Positions 12,216 to 21,865 of a stretch of DNA of 64,000 nucleotides are shown in pieces. The notes below the pieces were generated by a model. That model did no database searches, was not told the origin of the DNA, and saw only the letters and a program-made list of their open reading frames with translations. Source of the DNA: Pelomyxa schiedti (taxonomy: Eukaryota; Evosea; Pelobiontida; Pelomyxidae). Positions within the stretch are counted from its first letter, which is position 1. Each line of letters opens with the position of its first letter. The DNA is taken from contig JAHLWZ010000835.1 in NCBI GenBank assembly GCA_020536535.1, positions 25,562 to 89,561 on the forward strand, in the 5' to 3' direction. Both the position numbers and the translations under genes were made by a program.

Positions 12216-13148
12216 TTAGTGGCGGGCTTTCTTTGGCTTTGGGTGCTGCAGCAGCATGTGGTGGAGGGTGGCTCCCTGGATGCCAATGACAGTCAGAGTG
12301 GGAAGAAGCCAAACACCACCTTCGGTTCCGAGCCCACAACCCCGGATCCCACTGGCCGACCCGCCCAGTGTGGGCTTGGGGATACGTCTCTAAATGTACA
12401 TCTCAAAGCCATAGAATAAGCCTGCCAGTCCCTCCATGATCAGTTCGAATCCAACACACCACAACCTCCGCAGGCAGGAGCCCGAGTAGGAGTGGGAACT
12501 TTGTTGATCGGCATCGGGTTCGGTTCGGTTTGTCGTCACCATTCTGAAAGGATATGTTAGTTCGACTCGTCACAAATGGAGATATGCATACCGGGTAAAT
12601 GGAAGAAGCTCGAAAAGGAGTCCATACAAACTGCCGAGATGACGCATCACCACGTGGAGCAGCAGTAGGAGTGGTAGTGGGAGGCAAGCCACAACCAATC
12701 AGTGTGACCGTAGGGTGGTTCTGAGGGGATCTACGGATGAAAGGGACTTTGTTGTTGTTGGAGACACTGACCACTGTTGCTGGGGGGGTTCGAGTTGGTG
12801 AACTTGGTGTTCCATTTGGTGTTGGGGTTGGAGCTGGAGCTGGAGTTGATGCCGACACCAATGGAGTGGTGGTTGTTGTTGTGGTTGTTGGTGTTCTGAC
12901 TGTTGGCACAGGTGCCAGCGACGGCGTTGTGCTGGAACCTCGAACAATCGGAGCACGTGGTAATGATGGTGATGCTGATCCCGCAGAAGAAGGCGGAGTT
13001 GGTGGAGGTGGGTTTCTTGCAGTGGTAGTGGTGGTAGGGGTAGGGGTACTCTTAGCGGTAGCAGCCGGCGGAGGTGGGATCTGAAGAGGGCTTCTGCTGT
13101 ATGAGTACTCTTAAGAATCCTTCTGGTTGGCGAGAACAAGGAGCCCAT
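12216..13148 (-). CDS. Unresolved P/T-rich gene
   Basis: A GC-rich minus-strand open frame (about 13080-12590) encodes P/T/S-rich sequence ending in SRQFVWTPFRASSIYP. This is followed by a clear donor (GTATGC), a TTTCAG acceptor near 12545, and a further segment. The last open stretch (about 12394-12216) reads GGVWLLPTLTVIGIQGATL then KPKKARH and a TAA, with one hydrophobic stretch. A candidate ATG is at 13148 (MGSLFSPTRRILKS), with another at about 13304 inside a basic, hydrophobic leader. I cannot fix the frame joining the exons and recognise no family. Composition bias and splice sites argue for a real gene, but the model is weak. Confidence 0.35.
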
Positions 13149-13459
13149 GACAAACAAGTGCACACCGGCGGCCGAAGCAAAATCCAATTGATTACTACGA
13201 CGACGAAGAGGTTGGTGGCGACGAGCCACAGGCAACACGTAGAGCGAGACCCAGCGAACGGAGGAGAATAGAGAACAAGCCAACACTACACCCATCCAAC
13301 TGTGTTTTTTTGTGGAATTTGACACGCAGGGCAACCACTCCTGTCACATGCCAAATCGCTGAAAAACAGGTTTTTTTGCCAACAAACCAAAAAAGAAAAC
13401 AAATCAACAACAAGCACATCTACACAATACAAACAAAAAAGGTACGCGAGGGGTGGCTC

Positions 13460-16007
13460 TCAGGCGTTGTTGATGTTGTTGAAGGAGGAGGGTTGGTTGC
13501 GAGCGTGGTAATCGCCACCATGACTATGACCGCGCACTGTTTGGAGGGATCGCGGCCCGCTGATGCCGCGGGGGTTGGTGCAACGAGAGCCGCACCTCTT
13601 GCACGCGTCTGTGCATTGGCGCCGGTGGACGTAGCAAGGGCACGTGACGGTATAGCAAAGGAACTTGGGGCCGTCGGAGCAACGGCAGTACGGGACATCT
13701 GCAGGGCGGGCAGGAGGAGGCGCCGCCGCCGCCGGGGGCGGCATGGCCGCGGCTGTGGCGACGACGGGCGGTGGTGGTGCATCAAGTTGGGGCGGGCGGC
13801 GCGGCAGGGGCGGGGGCGCGAGCACGCGTGCTGATGGGGGCTCGGCGGGCTGCCTGGCGGGGGGCGCAGGCCGCAGACGCTTTGGAAGGGGGATGTGGTA
13901 CTTTGGGGTGCACTTCAGCATGAAACGGAGCATTTGGTCGCTCATGGCGGGCTCTGAAAACGCCAGGACAGAACCAGTGGGGCCGCGTTGCATAGTGGGC
14001 CCTGATGTGGGCAATGCCCAGGGATGCGATGGCTGGCGAGGTTGCACTGCTGTGGAGGGTGGTGGCACGGCAATTGAGAGTGGAATTGAGTCGAGATCAA
14101 GGGGCGTGGAGGGGGCAGTGGTGGAACGGTGAGAGTGGTGTGCGGCTGAGGAATGGGGGGAAGGGGAATGTGAGTGGGGGTGGCGAGAGTGGGAATGGTG
14201 GCGGTGGTGAGAGTGGGAATGGTAACGGGGCTGTGTGGGACGTTCGCTCGAAATTGATGCGGGCGGTGGCGGGAGGGCAGAGGATGACGGCTGTGTGGGA
14301 GGAGGTTCAAGGCTGCTGGATTGGGGTGTACCAGGGAGCACTTGCTCTGACTGCTGCTGCGGGGATGAGCGGGAGGAGGTGGTGGTTGTGGAATGGTGAG
14401 AGGGAAAGGAATGGGGATAGGAAGGTGGTGTGGAGTTTGTTACTTCAGGTTCCAACATATTGTGTGGTGGAGCAGGGGAGGGTGAAGGTGTCTGTATGCG
14501 AGGAGGTTCAATGGGGGGAAAATGGCGTGGTGCTGTGGATGGTGGCACTGAGGTTGGTGAGGTCCAGTCATAGTAGAGGATAGAGTCATCATCAGCATCA
14601 GAATCTATAGAAGCCCTCTGATCACTGGGACTCTCAGCGGGTACTGCTGGAGCCACAGATGGGGTCACGGACCGGTGAAGCGAAGAGAGTGCCGGCAGTG
14701 AAACCGGAATGGAGGGCGGCTGCAGCACTGAAGGGAGCTGCAACCGGGGCGAGGATGGCAAGGCCGGCAGCAGCTGGTCCATTGAACCGACCTCCTTTGT
14801 GGGGCTCATTGAAGTTACAGGGGGTGCTGTGAGGGCAGGGGAGGCTGATTGCAGCTCCAGGTGGCTGAGGCTTGTTGATTGGTCAATGTGGGTATTCTGG
14901 GGTGGTGCCGTAGAAGGCGGAAGAAGTGAAGGGGAGGCAACTGATGAGGCTGGTTGCAGTTGGGCAACTGAGGGGGCAATCATAACTGAAGCAACGCGAG
15001 GTGGCGGGAGCGGTGAGGATGAAGGCTCCCGCTGGCTGCTTGTTGGTTTTGGAGCACTATGGGGCACCTGGGTGAAATGAGGAGAAGGAACGGCTGAGGA
15101 AGAAGGCGTGGGCGGCTTCGTTGCCTCCGATAATGCATTATCCAAAGAGGGCTCATCCTCGCCAACTTCAACATCCCCGGCAACGGCACTATCGTCAGCA
15201 GCCGTAGGAGAAGGAGGCCTCACCACTTCCTCGGAGAACTTCAGCACCCTTGGCTGTACCAACTTGATGTATTCGGCCTGTGGTCGGAGTAACACCACCC
15301 ACGCGCCTGATGGCTTCATATGCCATATCTTTCTTTGTGCCGCTTTAGCATCATTGACTGTCTTGAACTTGACATAGTATCTTGTACTCCACTTTTGCAC
15401 GTTACGCCTGTTGAAATGAGTGAGTGGTGGCCTCAGTGTGGCCAATTAGTTCGTGGTTGTTGGTGCTCCATACCTTCTCACACTGAACAATTTCGCAAGC
15501 ATTTGTCTGCTTATATTAGCAAGGCCAAGGACAACCCTCCTGGTCCTCGGATCGCTGCAGAATGTGGCAGGGCTGCCGTCTCTGCAAAACTCCGGCGCTG
15601 GCCGACGGAGGTTCATATTGCCTTTCCTCAGTGCTTTGCGTAGTGAAAACGAGTTGTACCGAGTTTCTACTACATATACTCGTTCACCAAATGGAATTAT
15701 CCTTGCATGTGACCTATTACAAATGAGAACAGCATTCTTTGATTGACACACAGCGAGATTGGATTGCAATACAAACGCACAGTAGTATCATAGATAGATA
15801 TTGAATGGGGGTGTGTGAGGAAGGAAATCAAACGAGGCATGACCCATACTTGTATTTCGCCAGCAAGACCCTGACAGTATTTACAGTTACCTTACGACCA
15901 AGTACCCTCCTGGCGCCTGCCGGTAGGCGAACCCCTCTTATGAGTGGTGGGACCCGCGCCTTGATTGTGGGCGGCGCTCCCTCGTCACCCTCGGGATCAT
16001 CGTCCAT
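13460..16007 (-). CDS. Proline-rich nuclear-type protein with C-terminal CXC cysteine cluster
   Basis: The start is ATG 16007 (MDDDPEGDEGAPPTIKARVPP). Exon 1 ends at ...LLAKYK with donor GTATGG. Exon 2 resumes at SHARIIPFGERVYVV (acceptor near 15721) and runs to KLFSVR. Exon 3 resumes at RNVQKWSTRYYVKFKTVNDA (acceptor at 15414), giving an RRM-like beta-alpha-beta segment (YYVKFKTVNDAKAAQRKIW, SGAWVVLLRP). Then come about 500 residues of P/S/H-rich disorder, with His repeats around 14150-14230. At 13490-13700 there is a cysteine array CRCSD...CYTVTCPCYVHRRQC then CKRCGSRCTNP, which matches the CXC domain of tesmin/MSL2-type DNA-binding proteins. The stop is TGA at 13460-13462. A chromatin or DNA-binding role is inferred from the CXC cluster; the N-terminal RRM-like call is tentative. 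Confidence 0.7.
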
Positions 16008-16091
16008 CTCGAAGTGTGTCGTCGCAGTTCGGTGTTGAGGGACTATTATTTTCCTCTTTTGTTGAAAAAGAAATTTAAGATTCAAATCTTC

Positions 16092-19000
16092 TCATGAGAC
16101 ATCAGGACAAAATTGGGTAGTGACGTGGAGAAATGTGTTGGGGTATTGCACAGAAAACTGTGTATGGTGTGGGTAAGAGCGGAGTTCTTTGGATGGAACT
16201 CTGGAGTGGGTGTGAGATAGGTTGTTGCATGGGAATGCATGCCTTCCAAGGAAGTATTGTTTCCACATCATCCTTAATGTGTGCAACATGATTTGCTGTG
16301 CATCCCCTTTCAGAGATTAGTCCCAGAACAAAGTAACTGCGAGGTGCAGTTTGCCAGGACGAAAAAATTCTGGAAGAAGAAATCAAATACGGGGACGAAG
16401 TCCATGCGGTTGTACTAGTTAGAGAAAGAAAGAGTAATATCGTAAGAAATTTGCCGTAGCTGGCGAGGATTTCTTTGAAATATCCTGAAACTGAATTTGG
16501 ATTAGGAAGAGATGGAACAATGAAGGAAAAGTGCCATTTGGTGCATTGGTTTTCCAGAAGTCTATATATTGAACGTGTGGCCTTGCTGAAATGTGAAACA
16601 CACTCAGAGTCGCCACCATGACACCACACATTTTTTCGGAGGCCTTGAGGTGATAGTAGCCAAGAATAGTTCCTGACCGACTTCATGAGATCGCACTGGT
16701 AGACAATATTAATAGCCAATGGACCACAATCTAGGGGTGTAATGTTGGAAGACAACGGGAGTACAACGATATTATACTCCAAAAGTACGCTTCTATGACC
16801 GTCCCCAAACGGACGCGGTACTCGGTCTGTTAACTTCAATAGCTGATCATAGAGGGTGACTTGTTTAGTGTTTACCTGTAAATTCCAGAATAAACTGCGG
16901 CCAATAATGGAAGGATTTTGTATGGCTCGCAAGAGCGGAAATTCTACAAGAGTCGAGTGGTGGTATGTCTCGGTTTTAATTGCCTTTATAACTTATAAAT
17001 CATTTGAATACCTAGGGGATACCTGAATAATTTGCAACAAGTATATCAGCAGTTGTTAGTCTGTGAATTTTGCGATGCACTTCACTGTTTCGTTGTAAGT
17101 GGAAGGAAAAGTTTACATACAACCTGCATAATCCCGAATCTTTGCAGCCGGATATGAGGCAGCATCAAATAACTGTGGGAAACATCAATTAATTTATTTA
17201 TCTATGAATGTTACAATGAGTGCTTCTGATGGATCAATGAGCGGCCAGTGCTCCAAAATTCTTCAAAGAAAATATTTTCAGAACTGGAAGAAATGAGGTG
17301 GTATACTTGAAGAGTTGGGTTGCAGATGTAATATCAAGGAAGAGCGCACACAATAGAAGCTTGAGTAATATGTCAGTACGGAAAAGCAGCAGCCAATAGC
17401 CGTGGGGACCATAGCAGACCAGGCTCGGCTGCTTTTCCGTACTGAAAAAATACCAAGGTTATCTTCTTCAGGTGGGTTCCCACTCTTCTTCAGGTGGGTT
17501 CTCCACTTCATCCAGAGGGGGCAATTCCAGCGGAACTGTTTTTTTTTTTTTTAATTTTAAAAAATGAGTTTAATACCATCAGGTAAACAATGAAATAATG
17601 GAATTGGAGGAGACTCAAGTTCAAAATTGATAACAATGCATTTGGGATTAAGATTTTCCGAGGTAGTGCCTGTACAACATGAATGAGGTAAGATGGAATT
17701 TGGGGAAGTCCTACTCAGAGGCTTTACTGTGGTATTCCACATATGCAAGCGATGGGTACCTCCTTTGAACACCCCATCATAGTCAAATAAACTGAAACGC
17801 ACCCCAGCAAGAGGTTTTACTTTTCTTCCGGACAACCCTCGTTGCCCATACAAGTTGAATAGAAGTCTGGATTCCTGCTGTTGTTCAGATGACTTTGTTA
17901 CACATATACATACACGAGGAAGTCGGTTAAATAAGATTTTACTATGCAGTAGCTCATTCCACATAGTTGTTGGCTTGTTCTGTGTGACCATATGCATATT
18001 GTTGATCTTGTGTTTCCCATAGACCTTGTACTGAATATATATCACAGGATTGGTGCCCCTCCCGCCTGGTGAAGTACAATTTGACAGAAACATAGAAGAA
18101 AACCTCGGAATCTTCTAGGCTTTTAGGTTCTTGGACTGCTTGAGTACATCGTACATCAAATCTTTTTCAATCAATTCTGGGCAGAGCATCTTTTTTTGCC
18201 TTAATCCTTCAATGAGGAAGGGGAGGGAATTGCACTGAACAAAAGACCTTCAATGGATAAAAGTTTTACTTGGAACTCGAGCTCCACTTTCGAAGATGGT
18301 AGACACACAGTCAGCAAATTCCACTTGATAGTTGCTTGGGGCTGTGGAAATAGGAAAGACGGTGCGGTAATCACTTTCATTCAGTGAGTGAACGAGAAAA
18401 AGTATGGGGGAAAGGACACACACGTGATATTGGTCAATTGACAAATCGACACGTTTCCTTCTCGATACTCGGTGACGCACATATTCCACAGAAGATGCTT
18501 CCAGGTTAGTGTGCAAAATTTGTTCTCTTGACCCGTGAATCTGTAACTATTACACAGAGTTTACTGTCAATGATGAAAACCTTAACGACACATGTCTCGG
18601 GGGCAACGGAAGTGGAATTCAATGAATTGCACTCAGAAACAGCTTGAGTGATTAAATCACATATCTTCATGGACCCTTGTTGCTTAGTTAGAAATAGGGG
18701 AAAAAAAAAAGAATTTTATTTGTCTGAGAGGGCTATTCATCTGAACAAAGTAGCAGTGTGTAGTGACAGATTCGAATCTTTTGTGTTTGTTTCCAGAATA
18801 TTGTGTTTGGGTTGCCACAGTCGTTCCCTGAGATAAAAGAAGAATTTGAAGTGATTCCACTAGAACAAGGGTTAAGGCTGCATATCACACAAACTACACA
18901 CTGTTCCCATCATCTGGACTCAATAAGGCGTTTACCATTCATTGCCTAAGTGTTCATCAGGAAGGAATAATGAGATTGGAAGAGGGTACATTATTGTTGG

Positions 19001-19427
19001 TACAGGGGAATTTTTATTCTCTTTCGTCCCGTTATCTATTGTAATGCGCAATTCCCTGGGTCTAATTCTAGAGGTATCAGGATCAAATTGTGACGATAAC
19101 GGGGGGATGTGCTTTGATTGGAGAGCAACACCAAAAAAAAAATAAAAAAAACCTTGACCATTTGTTTGTGCAGTCAAAAAAAAAAACTTGTTGTTTGTAT
19201 CCTCGACGTGGCGATGCGGCGGAGGAAACCGATGAAGCTGTCGGCGTGGCCCTGGTCGCCGTTGTGGGAGTGACGGTGTTGTCGTTCTTAACGCACGTAG
19301 ATCGTTGGGCGCAACGCCGCTGACGGGCAGAAGGTTTTTTCTTTTTACAAAATAATTTTTGTGAATTTCGCCGTTTCGTGGAGTGATGGGTCGAAATTCC
19401 GCAGATGTTTTTCATCAGTGATCCCAT
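16092..19427 (-). CDS. Class I-like phosphoinositide 3-kinase, apparently lacking the catalytic C-lobe
   Basis: The proposed start is ATG 19427 (MGSLMKNICGISTHHS), followed by a basic stretch. The C2 domain is clear at 17700-18090: WNELLHSKILFNRLPRVC, then PLAGVRFSLFDYDGVFKGG and HRLHMW, the block typical of PI3K C2 domains. The helical (PIK) domain follows: EHWPLIDPSEALI, LFDAASYPAAKIRDYA (about 17150) and LLRAIQNPSIIGRSLFWNLQ (about 16930-16877), parallel to the family's 'LLKRAL--QRIGHFLFWHL'. Next is VVLPLSSNITPLDCGPLAIN, parallel to the start of the kinase N-lobe. After a weak match to 'GDDLRQDMLTLQ' (KGDAQQIMLHTLRMMW, about 16301-16254) the frame ends. No DRHxxN catalytic loop or DFG is visible before the next gene at 16007. 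Intact class I enzymes make PIP3 at the plasma membrane; this copy may be inactive. Confidence 0.7.
17374..17444. repeat. 17-bp perfect inverted repeat
   Basis: CAGTACGGAAAAGCAGC (17374-17390) is the exact reverse complement of 17428-17444, with a 37-base spacer. It lies in the PI3K gene where C2 passes to helical domain. Confidence 0.95.
17462..17501. repeat. 22-bp-period tandem duplication in PI3K gene
   Basis: TCTTCTTCAGGTGGGTTC occurs at 17462-17479 and again at 17484-17501, offset by 22 bases. On the coding strand this repeats an N-P-P-E-E peptide in two different frames, because 22 is not a multiple of three. Confidence 0.9.
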
Positions 19428-20041
19428 AATGTCCGGCAGGGAGTATTGAACAAAAAGCGCGCGTCGCGAGAAAAGATAAAACCAGCTCTCGTCGAGAGTT
19501 ACCCGCCGTGGCGAAAAGTCAGTGCGGCGTTCAATCTCCTACACCTGCGGGCGATTGCGCCAATCTTCCCAGTACCCAGTCTGGTTGTAGGGGTGTCGTC
19601 GACACTTTAAATAAAAAAGAATTTCCTTCTATTTCTATTGCAACTCTTTTTCTCTTATGGCTCTTGTGTTTGCGATTACGTGCGGATTTGCGACAACGTG
19701 TCGTGCGGCGCTGTGTCATTTTGAGTTTTTTTCCTTGTCTTTTTCCCTGTGCTGTATGAGCCGGAGAAGGCGGGGCGTTGCCGCATTTATGTTTGGTGTG
19801 GAATGTGCTATTAGAACCAAGTGTCAATTTGAATGTTAACAGGCAAGCCATCAACCCACAAGATTGGCAGAATTTTGCGCTTTTACTGTTCGATTTCAAT
19901 CAGGAAAGAGCCTTCTTTGTTTCGAAAATTTTTTAAATAAAAAAAATGCTGCAGCCCCATGTAAACATGATTACTACACCACCAAACAGTAGGAAACGAC
20001 AATAACAACAACCACAGCGGTGTCTTATTGACTGAGAACAA
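19428..20041. other. Divergent intergenic region
   Basis: The region separates the minus-strand PI3K start from the plus-strand gene at 20042. It holds overlapping small open frames on both strands (for example basic minus-strand residues at 19534-19720), none with a recognisable domain or splice support. I see only AT-rich tracts and probable promoter sequence for two genes. Confidence 0.5.
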
Positions 20042-21768
20042 ATGGAGCGTCGCCAACCAAGCAGCAGTGTGGGTGGTGTTGGTGGTAGTCGCGGTCGCGG
20101 TGGTGGCGCCGGGGAGCCTCCGAGGGATGGGCATGTTCGTGGGGGTCCCCCTGAGAGTGCCGCTGCGCCTGCGACACGGGAGAAAGAGCACAGTCCCCAA
20201 CCACATAAATACTACCCTTGGAAAGTCCCTGCCGGGGCCCTGCGCGTTCTCGGAGTCGCGCCGCCAGAGCCGCTGCGCAGACTTGTGGCTCCCAGTGTTG
20301 CTCCAGGGGACGCCCAGGTGCTGAGCCTAGAGAGGACGACGTGAGCGATGGTGGTCAGAATGACGAGGGGGATGAGGCTGGGGCCGGGGAGGGGATCAGC
20401 AAGCCCAAGGGGGAGCCCCTCACTCGCGACCAATTGAAAGGGATGATGAAGGACTCATATGGAAGGTATGTCTTTTTCCTACTCTCTTGGTGTTTCTGGT
20501 TGTCATTGATTCGTTTTAAAACCACACCCAGTTCAACCCTTACAACATACAGGTTCCTGTTGTACCATCCAACTGGAAATAGATTGTATGTTGACTCTCT
20601 GGCCCAAGATGAAGCAGAAAAAACGGAACAATTAGACGATTTAAGGAGGGTACTCATGCCACAAGGGATTACATTGCACCCTCCAGCACCCGAGTTCATA
20701 CTCTCAGCTGAGCCTTCACAGCGGAAACCAAGGCCCGATTTGAGTGACCCTAGCCGCGTATGGATTCGCGCGTTACCCCCCACCTCTCTGAAGAAAGGCA
20801 ACGTGGATGTGGAAACTCTATACGAGAAGATTGCTGCAGAATTAAACGATATTGAAAGCGGCCAAGGCCAAAAAATCAGGTTCGTTGAGCCATGACACTA
20901 CTTGAGATCTAACTCTATGTAGGTGGAAAGAAATAGTTAGTGGGGAGAGTCCATACCACCCCTATATTGAATTAGAAAGCAAGGCAGATGCCACAAAAGC
21001 AAAAAAGTTTCTTAAGTGGGTTGATGATGTACAAGTGCAATGGGTCAACAGCCAAAGTGACTTGACTCCTTATCCTGTACAAGGCACTGGAAAACAGAAG
21101 CCACCTGTCACTTCTTCCACAACGGCCATCACGTCTACATCCACTTCAAGCAAAAAAACGACAGCTGTAGATCTTGAGAGTGTGAAGGAGAAAGAGCATA
21201 AGAAGCCCAAGGAAATGAAGAGGGTTGATGACATGAGGGAGAAGGGGAAAGAAAAGAGGGGTAAGGGAGATGCTCCTGAGAAGAAGGAAAAGAGGTCCAA
21301 GGCAAAGAAGCCAAAAGGAGACTCAAGTTCTGATTCTGACTCCTCTGTGAGATCATCCAAGAGGTATGAAAGAAGACTTGTAGTACATTGATTCTGACTC
21401 TAATGACAGGTCTAAGGCCAAAGAGAAAAAAGGAGACTCGAGTTCGGAGAAGCTTAAGGGGGACAAGGGAGATGAGTCTGAGAAGGAAAAGTTGGCCAAG
21501 GCAAAGAAGAAAAAAGGAGACTCGAGTTCCGATTCTGACTCCTCTGTGAGACCATCCAAGAGGTATGAAAGATGACTTGTAGTACATTGATTCTGACTCT
21601 AATGACAGGTCAGTGAGTGCATGCTGCTGCAAGAAGACATGTGCCAAAGCCTGCCGGTGCAACGTAAGCAAACGACCTTGTCAACGTCATTGCAAGTGCA
21701 AGTGTTGGTCTCGCGGAAAATGTGATAACCCTGCAGAAGACCAACAACATAAACGTATACGCACATAA
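20042..21768 (+). CDS. Charged, lysine-rich protein with C-terminal CXC-like cysteine cluster
   Basis: The probable start is ATG 20042 (MERRQPSSSVGGVGG). The GC-rich first exon must shift frame, probably by an intron beginning near 20224, to reach EDDVSDGGQNDEGDE. Clear exons follow: LTRDQLKGMMKDSYGR, FLLYHPTGNRLYVDSL, ITLHPPAPEFILSAEPS, VWIRALPPTSLKKG, WKEIVSGESPYHPYIELES and AKKFLKWVDDVQVQW, then a long K/E/S/D-rich tail. The last exon (21609-21768) reads CCCKKTCAKACRCNVSKRPC, then CKCKCWSRGKCDNP, and ends HKRIRT with TAA 21766. The C-x-C spacing resembles CXC/tesmin-type clusters, like the gene at 13460-16007, so DNA binding is a reasonable guess. The central domain is not recognised. Confidence 0.65.
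21231..21608 (+). repeat. Tandem duplication of an exon together with its intron (offset about 199 bp)
   Basis: Introns 21364-21409 and 21563-21608 are both 46 nt and differ at essentially one base. The exon ends before them (21320-21363 and 21519-21562) are near-identical and encode SDSDSSVR-SSKR/PSKR. More diverged similarity extends upstream through the K/E-rich part. The copy therefore includes exon, splice sites and intron. Confidence 0.9.
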
Positions 21769-21865
21769 AACGGCCTTACACAAAAATAAGTACTATGCTT
21801 TCTTTTGTTTTTACTTTTGCATCAAATTTATTTGAGGACCAACGGTCACGGCACCCCGGCCGAAG

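Noticed and set aside
13665-14583. Plus-strand Gly/Trp/Val-rich open frames
   Set aside because: Antisense of the proline/histidine-rich part of the CXC gene. Composition is what reversed Pro codons give.
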